Assembly: GCA_019694345.1 (NCBI GenBank)
Contig: JAIBCA010000027.1
Span: 1 to 32,679 of the forward strand
Direction: 5' to 3'
Length of the DNA: 32,679 bases
Source: Pyrinomonadaceae bacterium
GTDB taxonomy: Bacteria > Acidobacteriota > Blastocatellia > Pyrinomonadales > Pyrinomonadaceae
Shown piece after piece: positions 1 through 7,272 of this stretch; the stretch's first letter is position 1; each line of letters begins with the position of its first letter. The notes beneath the pieces were generated by a model that was not told the origin of the DNA, did not search any database, and saw only the letters and a program-made list of their open reading frames with translations. A program made the position numbers and the translations under genes.

Positions 1-140
1 TGCCCGCGGGCCACAAAGAAAATGAGCAAAGCCAGGCCCAGCGTCGTCCCGATCAGATGCAGAAGCCGCGTCAGCGGCAAGCTGTGCTCGTGAACGTAAA
101 AATCCCAAAACTCGGTATAGTTGGTCGGCGTTGTGGTCAT
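1..140 (-). CDS. DUF962/Mpo1-like membrane protein, 3' end cut by window edge
   Basis: Only the first 46 codons are visible; the gene runs off the left edge. The minus-strand start is the ATG at 138-140, preceded by a GGAGG-type ribosome binding site about 5 bases upstream. The N-terminus has the pattern typical of the DUF962/Mpo1-like family: a Tyr-x-Glu-Phe-Trp-x-Phe-Tyr segment, then Glu-His-Ser, then Thr-Arg-Leu-Leu-His-x-Ile-Gly-Thr and the start of a hydrophobic helix. Family members are small multi-pass membrane proteins. The yeast relative Mpo1 is an iron-dependent dioxygenase acting on 2-hydroxy fatty acids, but the bacterial role is unproven. It lies 33 bp downstream of the desaturase on the same strand, so both may be one transcript concerned with fatty acids. 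Family assignment is fairly sure; function is not. Confidence 0.72.
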   Translation of the reverse strand, partial: MTTTPTNYTEFWDFYVHEHSLPLTRLLHLIGTTLGLALLIFFVARG

Positions 141-173
141 CGACTGCCTCCGTTTTTTCCGAATCTTAATACC

Positions 174-1031
174 TTATGCCGCTCGTTTCAATTGTGCTTC
201 GTGTTTTTCGGGTTCGAATATGCGTATGTCGGTCGCGAGCCCGAGCCTTTCGAGTACGCATATCGTGATCCAGTTCATATCGAACTGATACCACTTCAGG
301 CCGTGGCGCGCCGATGTCGGCCACATATGGTGGCTGTTGTGCCAGCCTTCGCCAAACGTGAGGATCGCGACGAACCAATTGTTGGTCGACATATCGCCGG
401 TGTCGTGCGGGCGCTTGCCGTACATATGTGCCAGCGAATTGACGAACCATGTCGTATGCCAGCCGACTACCACACGTGCGAAAACGCCCCAAACGACCAT
501 TTGCCATCCGCCGATCGCAAAAAATATGAACGCCGAAACGATTATCGGAACATAGAAGTAGCGCGATATCAGACGGTGTCCGCGATCCTTTAACAGGTCT
601 GGAACATACTTTTTCATCGTTGCCGCGTCGTGGTCCTGGGCCGGGCCCCACACGACCCAGCCGATCTGCGCCCACCAGAACCCGGGCCGGATCGAATGCG
701 GATCTTTGTCAGTGTCGGTAAATGCGTGATGCATACGGTGGGTCGCGATCCACTTGTCCGGCGGATCCTGCATCGACATCGTCGCGAAAATGCTGGTGAT
801 ATACTCGATCCACTTCGGTGCCTTAAAGCTGCGGTGCGTGAGCAATCGGTGCCATCCTAAACCGACCCCTAGGCTGCCGACGATCCAGTTGCCGATCATC
901 AGTGCCGCAAAATTTGCCCAGCTCAATGTAAAAAAAGCAGGGATCGCGAGCAGGTGAAACGAGGTGACGATCGCGATGTTCTTCCAGTTTGGCCCCGTAC
1001 GGGGTTTTTCAAAATCAACTACGTTTTGCAT
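174..1031 (-). CDS. Acyl-CoA-type fatty acid desaturase
   Basis: This 285-residue integral membrane protein has the three histidine boxes of the stearoyl-CoA/acyl-CoA delta-9 desaturase family: HRLLTH at 61-66, HRMHH at 98-102 and HNSHH at 231-235, the last inside a Gly-Glu-Gly-Trp-His context. These residues bind the di-iron centre that introduces a cis double bond into acyl chains. Hydrophobic segments lie around 20-58 and 160-200. Length is usual for bacterial members. The start has no recognisable Shine-Dalgarno sequence. It is followed 33 bp later by the DUF962-like gene. By analogy it should adjust membrane fluidity; position specificity and acyl carrier cannot be read from sequence. 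Confidence 0.9.
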   Translation of the reverse strand: MQNVVDFEKPRTGPNWKNIAIVTSFHLLAIPAFFTLSWANFAALMIGNWIVGSLGVGLGWHRLLTHRSFKAPKWIEYITSIFATMSMQDPPDKWIATHRMHHAFTDTDKDPHSIRPGFWWAQIGWVVWGPAQDHDAATMKKYVPDLLKDRGHRLISRYFYVPIIVSAFIFFAIGGWQMVVWGVFARVVVGWHTTWFVNSLAHMYGKRPHDTGDMSTNNWFVAILTFGEGWHNSHHMWPTSARHGLKWYQFDMNWITICVLERLGLATDIRIFEPEKHEAQLKRAA

Positions 1032-1114
1032 TTAGAAATAAATAAGAACCGTAAAATAAGACATTTACAGCCTAACAGGTCGGAGGGCGGGCGATTGTAA
1101 TAATTGGGTAAAAG

Positions 1115-1573
1115 TTAAGCGGGCCGTCGTTCTGCGAGTTGCTTCAGTCGAAGATTGCGAGCCGTCACCAAGTTCCGGAGATGTCGTTTAAGCAGCAGTT
1201 CGTCGACGAGCCGGCCCAAAATGCCGAACGGCGATTTCCATATCAGCCGGTCACGCATCAGCGTGCCGCCGCGGACCTGTACAAACTCGTGAATGTGTTT
1301 GAACGAGCGAAACTTGCCCTCGGTCATCTCGTCAACGAAAAGCACAGGCCTCTCAAATTCTGTGACGCAGACGGTCAAACGCTGCCTCATGCCAAAGTGC
1401 CGGCCTTCGAAAGTGACCGTCTGACCGAGCCCGATCATTCCCTCGGTCACGCCCGCGATGGCTTTTTCGTCGGTCTCCATTGTCGTTTCGGTATGGATCC
1501 GGATATCACGCATCAGGTCAAAGCACGTCTCGGCAGGCGCGTGGATCTGGGTTTCGATCAATATTGTCGGCAT
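1115..1573 (-). CDS. SRPBCC-fold (START/cyclase-like) protein
   Basis: The 152-residue protein starts with a beta strand then an 'APAETCFDLMRDI' helix, the usual opening of SRPBCC/polyketide-cyclase-like proteins, which form a deep hydrophobic ligand pocket. The middle contains a Phe-Glu-x-x-Phe strand and a 'FVDEMTEGKFRSFKHIHEF' region typical of the subset annotated as cyclase/dehydrase or cell-division inhibitor SulA-like SRPBCC. The ligand is unknown. It lies downstream of arsM on the same strand, but a strong terminator (1631-1668) separates them, so it is probably expressed separately or by read-through. No clear ribosome binding site is seen. Confidence 0.7.
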   Translation of the reverse strand: MPTILIETQIHAPAETCFDLMRDIRIHTETTMETDEKAIAGVTEGMIGLGQTVTFEGRHFGMRQRLTVCVTEFERPVLFVDEMTEGKFRSFKHIHEFVQVRGGTLMRDRLIWKSPFGILGRLVDELLLKRHLRNLVTARNLRLKQLAERRPA

Positions 1574-1630
1574 CGTCTGTTCGGCCCGGACACGACTCGG
1601 CGATTCGGTTCATTTCGTCGCATTCGATCG

Positions 1631-1668
1631 CAAAAAAGAGGCGGCGGCCAGCGTGATCGGCCACCGCC
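1631..1668 (-). terminator. Rho-independent terminator after arsM
   Basis: On the minus strand a 10-bp stem (GGCGGTGGCC pairing with GGCCGCCGCC, one G-T pair) closes a 9-base loop and is followed by TCTTTTTT. It begins 64 bp past the arsM stop codon and points the same way. Confidence 0.82.
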
Positions 1669-1731
1669 ATTCAGAATGATACCGAAAGAAACCCGATCTG
1701 ACGAACCTTTTCCGGCTTCGCGTGTTCAGGA

Positions 1732-2646
1732 TCAAGCCTTTGCCGCAAATATCTTGACGCTGGCAGCATAGTCGTTGACGTCGTATTTTCGCAGCAGGGC
1801 CGAGAGTTCGTCGTGCAGAGCCCCATCGTCCGGTGCGGGCTCTGGCGAGCAGCAGCCGGTCGTTTCTTTCATCGTTACGCGGCCGCCGAGCGAAACTGGT
1901 TTGATCTGCGTCACCGTCGGCCCACAGCACGTTGACGTGTTTTCGGCCTTGGCATAGGCGTTGAGATCTGCTCCCGAGTCGATCACCTCGACGTGCGAAA
2001 GCCCGGCATCTTTCAGCCCGTTCTTGTACTCATCGATAGTGATCGCACCGGCGATGCATCCGACATAGGCCATCACGCTGTCGCCGAGTTCCGGCGGAAG
2101 CGGTTTTTTGAGCACGATGTCGCTGACCGCGAGGCCGCCGCCAGGTTTGAGAACACGGGCGATCTCGCGAAAGACAGCCGGTTTGTCCGGCGCGAGATTG
2201 ATCACGCAATTACTGATCACGATATCGACGCTTTCGTCCGCGAGCGGGAGTTTGTCGATCGTGGCAAGGTGGAATTCGACATTATCGTAGCTATTGCCAT
2301 CGTTTGCCTTGGCCGCATTACGCCTTGCAAGATCGATCATCTCGGGCGTCATATCGATGCCGATCGCCCTGCCGGTCGGGCCGACCTTTTGGGCCGCCAG
2401 AAACACGTCGAGGCCGCCTCCGCTGCCGAGATCGACTACCGTCTGGCCCGGTTTTAGGTGTGCGGTCGCCGTCGGATTGCCGCACGAGAGACCCATATTT
2501 GCTTCGGCCGGGATCGACGCGAGTTCGTCCGGCGTGTAGCCAAACGCCTCGGCAACTGCCTTAACGCCTTCGTGTTCGGAAGACAGATTGCTCACTGCCA
2601 CCGCTCCGTATCTGCTCTTCACCGCATCTGTTAATTTCTCGGACAT
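1732..2646 (-). CDS. arsM: Arsenite S-adenosylmethionine methyltransferase
   Basis: This 304-residue cytosolic class I methyltransferase converts As(III) to methylated, often volatile, arsenicals using SAM and thiols. The SAM-binding motif [11 protein letters not shown] is at 70-80, followed by an acidic Asp at the end of strand 2 (GIDM, about 96-99). The three conserved arsenic-binding cysteines are present: C55 in a Ser-Cys-Gly context, C147 in Asn-Cys-Val and C197 in Gly-Cys-Ile. The 50-residue gap between the last two matches characterised ArsM proteins. A C-terminal domain carries two vicinal Cys pairs (240-241, 265-266), common in bacterial ArsM. The start has a GAGGT ribosome binding site. 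Two dyads upstream look like operators. No arsR, arsB or arsC is visible in the window, so it stands apart from a classical ars operon here. Confidence 0.95.
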   Translation of the reverse strand: MSEKLTDAVKSRYGAVAVSNLSSEHEGVKAVAEAFGYTPDELASIPAEANMGLSCGNPTATAHLKPGQTVVDLGSGGGLDVFLAAQKVGPTGRAIGIDMTPEMIDLARRNAAKANDGNSYDNVEFHLATIDKLPLADESVDIVISNCVINLAPDKPAVFREIARVLKPGGGLAVSDIVLKKPLPPELGDSVMAYVGCIAGAITIDEYKNGLKDAGLSHVEVIDSGADLNAYAKAENTSTCCGPTVTQIKPVSLGGRVTMKETTGCCSPEPAPDDGALHDELSALLRKYDVNDYAASVKIFAAKA

Positions 2647-2690
2647 ATTGATACCTCGCGAACTGAATATTGTATGAAACCACTACCTAA

Positions 2691-2712
2691 CATTTACGCT
2701 TAAACATAAATG
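2691..2712 (-). promoter_or_regulatory. Putative repressor operator 1 upstream of arsM
   Basis: A 22-bp imperfect dyad. Read on the minus strand, half-sites CATTTATGT and GCGTAAATG flank a 4-bp TTAA spacer, with 7 of 9 half-site positions symmetric. It ends 45 bp upstream of the arsM start. A possible -10 hexamer TACAAT lies just downstream toward arsM. A second near-copy is at 2755-2776. A dimeric ArsR/SmtB-type repressor is a reasonable guess for the binding protein, but none is encoded in view. Confidence 0.6.
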
Positions 2713-2754
2713 ATAGTTCAAACGTACACCCGCCAAGCGGTAAATGTCAAGTGA

Positions 2755-2776
2755 CAATTACGCTAAAGCATAATTG
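2755..2776 (-). promoter_or_regulatory. Putative repressor operator 2 upstream of arsM
   Basis: A second copy of the dyad. On the minus strand, half-sites CAATTATGC and GCGTAATTG flank a TTTA spacer, with 8 of 9 positions symmetric. It matches operator 1 at 18 of 22 positions and lies 64 bp from it centre to centre, about six helical turns, so two dimers would sit on the same DNA face. A TTGACA hexamer on the minus strand lies between the two dyads. Confidence 0.6.
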
Positions 2777-2827
2777 TTGTGACACCGCACCACCTGCAAG
2801 GTTGGAATGAGATTTTGAGGAGATATT

Positions 2828-3163
2828 TCAGTAATTTACCCGCACATATTCAGCCACACCAACGCCGGCCAAAGCACAGACTATCTCGAGCCCGATACCG
2901 ACGATCGAAAATACGGGAACGGCAATAAATGCTGAAGTGACCTGGCTGAAATTCCGCTTCATTAGGAGCCCGGCGAGAAAAAACGCTCCGACGCTTGTCG
3001 ATAGCGAAACAAGCAGAGCCAGCACCACAAAAACGCCCAGTCCCCAGGTTGCATCACTCTCGCTAAAGCCGTTCATCGCGACGAGCAGAAACAGCAAGAT
3101 CACTGCGCCAACGGCAAGGTCGATAACAAAAGTAGTAAGTAAAGCCGCGATCTTGGCCGCCAT
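2828..3163 (-). CDS. Small multi-pass membrane protein, unknown function
   Basis: A 111-residue hydrophobic protein with about three to four predicted membrane helices (roughly 8-30, 40-68, 76-105) and a short basic Lys-Arg-Asn loop near residue 70. No family is recognised. Its start lies 3 bp after the mqnC stop codon, so it is almost certainly co-transcribed and probably translationally coupled with mqnC. The context suggests, but does not show, a link to quinone or respiratory membranes. Confidence 0.6.
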   Translation of the reverse strand: MAAKIAALLTTFVIDLAVGAVILLFLLVAMNGFSESDATWGLGVFVVLALLVSLSTSVGAFFLAGLLMKRNFSQVTSAFIAVPVFSIVGIGLEIVCALAGVGVAEYVRVNY

Positions 3164-3166
3164 CTG

Positions 3167-4312
3167 CTAATCCGCGAACGCCACGCTCAACTGCTTGAGC
3201 GGCATCGACTGACGCGTGTCGAGCTCGGCGGCATTGTCACGGTTCACGTAGTTGTAGAGAATGTCGCGCTGTTGCGGGCGAAAACCGGCCTCTGATATCT
3301 GGTAGCGGAGGTCGCGTTCGTTCGCTTCGTTGTGCGCACCCGCAGCGGAGACGACGTTTTCCTCGATCATGATCGAGCCCATATCGTCAGCGCCGAATCG
3401 GAGGGCGACCTGGCCGAGCTTGATGCCCTGCGTCAGCCATGATGCCTGGATGTGTTGTACGTTGTCGAGGAAAAGTCGCCCGACGGCAAGCATTTTGAGA
3501 TAGTCGATGCCGGTCGGTTCCTCGGTGATCTTGCGCCCGAGAGCGGTGTTTTCGCGTTGGAATGTCCACGAGATAAAGGCCGTAAACCCGCCGGTTCGGT
3601 CCTGCAGATCGCGGATCTTTTGAAGGTGATTGACGCGATGCTCGATCTTATCGCCAATGCCGAACATCATCGTCGCGGTCGTTCTCAGGCCCACTTCGTG
3701 TGCGGCCTCCATTACATCGAGCCACTCCTGCGAGGTGCATTTTGTGGAAACGCGCTTTCTCACCTCGTCGTCGAGTATCTCGGCTCCGCCGCCGGGCATC
3801 GAGTTGAGGCCGGCGTCCTTGAGCCGCTGCATTATTGTCTTGTAGTCGAGGCCGCTGATCAGATGGATGTTGTGGATCTCAGGCGGCGAAAAACAGTGCA
3901 GCTGAAAAGTTGGGTATTTGGCATGCAGCGTACTCAACAGATTCTCGTACCACTCGATATTAAATTCAGGGTGCAGGCCGCCCTGCATCAGTACGCCGGT
4001 GCCGCCGAGGCCGATCGTTTCGTCGATTCGTTCGCAGATCTCGTCCATCGTGTGGACGTAGGTCTCGGGTTTGCCCGGCCTGCGGTAAAATGCGCAAAAC
4101 GTACAAACTACATTGCAGACATTGGTATAGTTAATGTTGCGGTCGATGATGTATGTAACAACGTCGCCTGGGTTCTTGCGCCGACGGATCTCGTCAGCGG
4201 CGACACCGATGCGGGCGATGTCATTGGACTCAAGCAGGGCGGTACAATCTTCGGCGGTCAGTCGCTCGCCGTCGAGAGCTTTGTCAAGAATTGGCTGAAT
4301 AGATGTTTGCAT
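3167..4312 (-). CDS. mqnC: Cyclic dehypoxanthinyl futalosine synthase
   Basis: This is a 381-residue radical SAM enzyme of the futalosine route to menaquinone. It cyclises dehypoxanthine futalosine to the cyclic form. The iron-sulfur motif C66-x3-C70-x2-C73, in the context CNVVCTFCAFYRRPG, is diagnostic for the MqnC/MqnE/CofH group. The 'QGGLHPEF' segment (about 114-121), 'MPGGGAEIL' and the 'SWTFQRENTALG' segment favour MqnC. Length is usual. The start ATG has no evident Shine-Dalgarno sequence. The upstream 95-bp gap is shared with a divergent gene and is A/T-rich. mqnA lies 1.3 kb further on in the same orientation. Confidence 0.94.
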   Translation of the reverse strand: MQTSIQPILDKALDGERLTAEDCTALLESNDIARIGVAADEIRRRKNPGDVVTYIIDRNINYTNVCNVVCTFCAFYRRPGKPETYVHTMDEICERIDETIGLGGTGVLMQGGLHPEFNIEWYENLLSTLHAKYPTFQLHCFSPPEIHNIHLISGLDYKTIMQRLKDAGLNSMPGGGAEILDDEVRKRVSTKCTSQEWLDVMEAAHEVGLRTTATMMFGIGDKIEHRVNHLQKIRDLQDRTGGFTAFISWTFQRENTALGRKITEEPTGIDYLKMLAVGRLFLDNVQHIQASWLTQGIKLGQVALRFGADDMGSIMIEENVVSAAGAHNEANERDLRYQISEAGFRPQQRDILYNYVNRDNAAELDTRQSMPLKQLSVAFAD

Positions 4313-4330
4313 TGCTTTAACTTGGGTATA

Positions 4331-4357
4331 ATTTTAGCAAAATCGATACAAAATCAA
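4331..4357 (-). promoter_or_regulatory. Possible promoter for mqnC
   Basis: In the A/T-rich gap before mqnC, the minus strand has TAAAAT at 4331-4336 as a possible -10 box. TTGATT at 4352-4357 is a possible -35 box with a short 15-bp spacer. The fit is only moderate. Confidence 0.3.
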
Positions 4358-4407
4358 GAACTGAACGCCCCCGCGACAGAACATCACGGCAGTTGGTACA
4401 AACGTAA

Positions 4408-4941
4408 ATGACGCAAAAACGGATCGACCATATTGAATTCAAGACCAAATTGAGCAGGTCGCCGATCGAGTCAGGCTGGCATTTTCTCGAGGTTTCAAAG
4501 GAAATAGTCGCCAAATTTGGCTTTGAGGGTAAATCGAAACGTGTTGTCTGTTCGATCAACGGTACTGAGGGTTACCAATGCGCTCTGATGCCATCGGGTG
4601 ACATTTTTTACATCATCGTAAACAAGAAAAAGCGTGACGCCCTCGGCATCGTCGTCGGTGACACCGTCAGTGTCGAGCTCGTCCGCGACGAGAGCAAGTA
4701 CGGCCTGCCGATGCCTGACGAGCTGCAAGAGGTGCTCAATCAGGACCCTGAGGGCGACCGTTTGTTTCACGCCCTGACGGCGGGCAAACAGCGTTCGCTG
4801 CTCTACTATATCGGCAGCAAATCGACCGACGTTGACAAGCGCATCCACTACTCGCTGATCGTGATCGAGCACCTGAAACGCAATGAGGGCAAGATAGTCA
4901 ATCAAGAGCTGATAGACGAACTCAAGGCTCCGATCTTTTGA
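4408..4941 (+). CDS. YdeI/OmpD-associated (OmdA) family protein with DUF1905 domain
   Basis: The 177-residue protein has two parts. Residues about 8-100 form a DUF1905-like beta barrel with 'GWHFLEVSKEI', 'VVCSINGTEGYQCALMPSG' and 'KKKRDALGIVVGDTVSVEL' segments. Residues about 100-165 form the YdeI/OmdA helical region with the 'PMPDELQEVL' start, an Ala-Gly-Lys-Gln-Arg turn and 'YYIGSKSTDVDKRIHYSL'. Family members are sometimes called bacteriocin-protection proteins, but a biochemical function is not settled. It is 7 bp upstream of the Imm63-like gene and probably co-transcribed with it. It is transcribed away from mqnC. Confidence 0.82.
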   Translation: MTQKRIDHIEFKTKLSRSPIESGWHFLEVSKEIVAKFGFEGKSKRVVCSINGTEGYQCALMPSGDIFYIIVNKKKRDALGIVVGDTVSVELVRDESKYGLPMPDELQEVLNQDPEGDRLFHALTAGKQRSLLYYIGSKSTDVDKRIHYSLIVIEHLKRNEGKIVNQELIDELKAPIF

Positions 4942-4948
4942 TACCGAA

Positions 4949-5359
4949 ATGGCCGACGAATTGAAAGAGCTTCAGATCGCGTACAACGCCCTCTGCCAGC
5001 GGATCGATCCGATCGACGGCAGCTACACGTTTTTGACCGAGCGCGAAGATTGCGGTGTCCCGCACGTCGAGTTTGAAAACGGCCGGTATCACTATGTCGT
5101 CACCGAACGCGGTCTCGACCTGTCGAGGCGTTCGACCACTGACGCGGCCGAGATTCTCTATTGGTTGCTAAAGGATCTCACGTTTTGGATGGGCGTCGAG
5201 CACGAATTCAAAAACCGCGTCGAGGGGCCGGACGTTCGTCGGATGATCTTCGTCCACTGGCTTGAACAGATGCAGAAGGCCGATGCGGCGATGGCCAGCC
5301 GGCTCAGGCTCGATATCGAGCAGACCTTGGCCGAAAATCCCTTTGTCGATCACGCTTGA
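4949..5359 (+). CDS. Imm63-family immunity protein, orphan
   Basis: A 136-residue acidic soluble protein resembling the Imm63 family of polymorphic-toxin immunity proteins. Supporting features are the segment 'YHYVVTERG' (about 47-55), then 'EILYWLLKDLTFWMGVEHEFKNR' and 'EGPDVRRMIFVHWLEQM', and a C-terminal helix ending in 'ENPF'. Such proteins normally neutralise a cognate nuclease or other toxin from the same locus. No toxin, RHS, VgrG or secretion gene is seen here. It follows the YdeI-like gene by 7 bp and overlaps the convergent gene at 5350 by 10 bp. Family call is by remembered motif pattern only. Confidence 0.68.
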   Translation: MADELKELQIAYNALCQRIDPIDGSYTFLTEREDCGVPHVEFENGRYHYVVTERGLDLSRRSTTDAAEILYWLLKDLTFWMGVEHEFKNRVEGPDVRRMIFVHWLEQMQKADAAMASRLRLDIEQTLAENPFVDHA

Positions 5360-5580
5360 CCGGACTCGGCTCGCGCTGATCTGCGGTTCACAAAATAAGC
5401 AATTGCTCCGAAAATGCCCGCCATTACCACAAAGACGGCTCCGATCGCCGGGTCGTTTGGCAGCGCGGACCCCTTGAATCCGATATTCAGGCCGAATAGA
5501 TAATTGAGAAATGTGCCGAGAGCGGCAAGTGCGAACGCGACCACGCCGAGATTTACGAACAGGACAAGAAAGTTCTTCAT
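5350..5580 (-). CDS. Small two-helix membrane protein, unknown function
   Basis: The 76-residue protein has two hydrophobic helices (about 4-30 and 46-64) and a basic C-terminal tail with Arg-Arg-Ser-Ala-Arg. A GGAG ribosome binding site precedes the start by 8 bases, supporting a real gene. It lies 75 bp downstream of mqnA on the same strand, likely one transcript. The 3' end overlaps the convergent Imm63-like gene by 10 bp. No family is recognised. Confidence 0.6.
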   Translation of the reverse strand: MKNFLVLFVNLGVVAFALAALGTFLNYLFGLNIGFKGSALPNDPAIGAVFVVMAGIFGAIAYFVNRRSARAESGQA

Positions 5581-5655
5581 AGCAGACGCTCCAAAATAGT
5601 TTTATCGGTACAACGTATTTTGAACGCCATCGCGGGTGCCGGCTTGCACGCTTGC

Positions 5656-6450
5656 CTAAACAAATTTCAGTGCATTGTTTTCGGCGATCAGGCCGTGTTT
5701 GGCGGCGAGTGCAAAATAGAGTTCGAGTCCTGCCAACATACTGTCATCGATCGAGTAAGAAATGTTCCTTGTTAGATACTGCTTCATCTCGTCGCGGCTA
5801 AGCCCGGTGTCCGAGGCATAGTTGGCTGCTATTTCGTCAATGCGAGCGACGCCCTCGTCGCGTGCGGCCGCAAGGTCGATGGGGATCGAGGACCGGCGCG
5901 TCATCCACATTGCAAAGACAAACCCGAGACCGGTGTGTTTGTGCCATAGTTGGGCGAGATCATACACCCTTCGTTCCGGATCGGACGCTGCCGACATCCG
6001 CAACGCCGGATCACCGATCAACAATGCCGCATCAGATTCGGCAAGCATCGCGTCAGCGTCGGGTGCGGCATCGCTCCACACCGGCTCAAAATCCAGGAAT
6101 TCGCGAAAGATCAACTTGGTCAAAACAACCGACGTGCGTGACGAGACGTCGAGCGAAACTGATCGCACGTCGCCCAGTTCACAACCGCGGGTGACAAGAC
6201 AAACGCTGCGGACGCTCTCGCGGGCACCGACGCAGACGTCCGGCACCACCCGAACGCCCTCGATCATCTGATAGGCGATGACCGGGACCAAGGCCGCATC
6301 GACGCGGTCCTCAGCAAGCAACTGGGCAGAGCGGGCCGGAGCTGTGTCCATTATCAACTCGGCCATGCCGCGGCCCTTTCCGTAAAGAAAGGACCACACC
6401 AGCGGCGCGGTGTTCGAGTAGCTGGACGCGGATATTCGCGGACTGTTCAT
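5656..6450 (-). CDS. mqnA: Chorismate dehydratase (futalosine pathway)
   Basis: The 264-residue protein belongs to the MqnA/MqnD solute-binding-like fold. MqnA dehydrates chorismate to 3-enolpyruvylbenzoate, the first committed step of the futalosine menaquinone route. Evidence: an N-terminal 'SYSNTAPLVW' pocket segment (about 10-19), 'PARSAQLLAEDRVDAALVPVIAY' (about 38-60), a 'SRTSVVLTKLIF' helix (about 108-118), and 'ALLIGDPAL' (about 141-149). These fit MqnA rather than MqnD. The start has only a weak TAGGCG ribosome binding site. A small membrane gene follows. Together with mqnC it shows this organism makes menaquinone through futalosine, although mqnB, mqnD and mqnE are not in view. Confidence 0.9.
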   Translation of the reverse strand: MNSPRISASSYSNTAPLVWSFLYGKGRGMAELIMDTAPARSAQLLAEDRVDAALVPVIAYQMIEGVRVVPDVCVGARESVRSVCLVTRGCELGDVRSVSLDVSSRTSVVLTKLIFREFLDFEPVWSDAAPDADAMLAESDAALLIGDPALRMSAASDPERRVYDLAQLWHKHTGLGFVFAMWMTRRSSIPIDLAAARDEGVARIDEIAANYASDTGLSRDEMKQYLTRNISYSIDDSMLAGLELYFALAAKHGLIAENNALKFV

Positions 6451-6529
6451 CGCCTATTAGCGTATGTAGAAACGTACTCCGAATGCAAATGTTGTCATTA
6501 TGGCTGATGATGGATTATGCTCTAGCCTT

Positions 6530-7240
6530 ATGGGACCAAAAGCCTTTTTAGCACTGATATTATTTGTTTTATTTGCCGGGGCCGCCGCGGCTCAAAAAAC
6601 TCTTGTGGTCTATGACCCAACGATCGAGCCCGAGGACATCGAGCAGGTGCTGCCCGACGATGAACAGGCGGTTTTTGACAGCACAGTGTTGCCAAAGCTC
6701 AAAGCCAAATACCAGAGCGATGGCTGTGCAGTCGACCCGATGCTTGCCGGTGAGGTCACCGGGTCGTTCACCAAGAAAGGAGCCGTTCAGAATCTGGCTT
6801 TCTTTCAAGTGTGCCAAACAGGAAACGGCCTCGGCGTCGTTGCGGTCGTCGTATTTGAAAAAGGCAAGCTTGTCGGCATATGGGGCGATAACAGCGGCTG
6901 GACAATGAACGTTGACAAGGTCGCCGATCTGAACTTGAACGGCGTCGACGAGTTTGCGTTATCATTCGGTGGCGGAATGCACCAGGGCAAGGGGGGCATC
7001 GGTGTGGACGTGATGGAATTTGGGGCTCGCGGGCCCGTAAGCATCGGTTGGTTTCAGGCCGAGAGCATCAGTGACACAGATACTGAATACGCATGGCGTG
7101 TGACTGCACGTCAGGGCAAGGTTCCGGCGTTTTATCGGCAGAAATACGTTCCGAACCGCGACGGAAAGCTCTTGAAACGCGGGCCAAACACCGTCTTTAA
7201 GCTTACCAAAATGGTCAGCGAGTTCGAAGCGATCAAATAA
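6530..7240 (+). CDS. Secreted protein of unknown function
   Basis: With the ATG at 6530, the 236-residue protein begins with a short basic start, a strong hydrophobic core and an Ala-Ala-Ala-Ala-Gln cleavage site, so it is an exported protein. An upstream ATG at 6500 would add ten residues that spoil the signal peptide, so it is less likely. The mature protein has a pair of cysteines and repeated short beta-type segments ('GVVAVVVFEKGKLVGIWGDN', 'LNLNGVDEFALSFGGGMHQG'). No named domain is recognised. The Asp-Leu-Asn-x-Asp/Gly-x-Asp-Glu pattern near the middle resembles an FG-GAP or EF-like calcium loop, but this is only a resemblance. It is followed 32 bp later by the cyclase gene. Confidence 0.65.
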   Translation: MGPKAFLALILFVLFAGAAAAQKTLVVYDPTIEPEDIEQVLPDDEQAVFDSTVLPKLKAKYQSDGCAVDPMLAGEVTGSFTKKGAVQNLAFFQVCQTGNGLGVVAVVVFEKGKLVGIWGDNSGWTMNVDKVADLNLNGVDEFALSFGGGMHQGKGGIGVDVMEFGARGPVSIGWFQAESISDTDTEYAWRVTARQGKVPAFYRQKYVPNRDGKLLKRGPNTVFKLTKMVSEFEAIK

Positions 7241-7272
7241 TAGGTGAAGCGTCGGCTGTCACGAACTAAGCT

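Noticed and set aside
3452..4411. Long plus-strand open frame opposite mqnC
   Set aside because: It is the antisense shadow of a clearly recognisable radical SAM gene, and its translation has no domain features. Similar long shadows opposite the permeases (for example 14831-15784 and 11967-12890) were dropped for the same reason.
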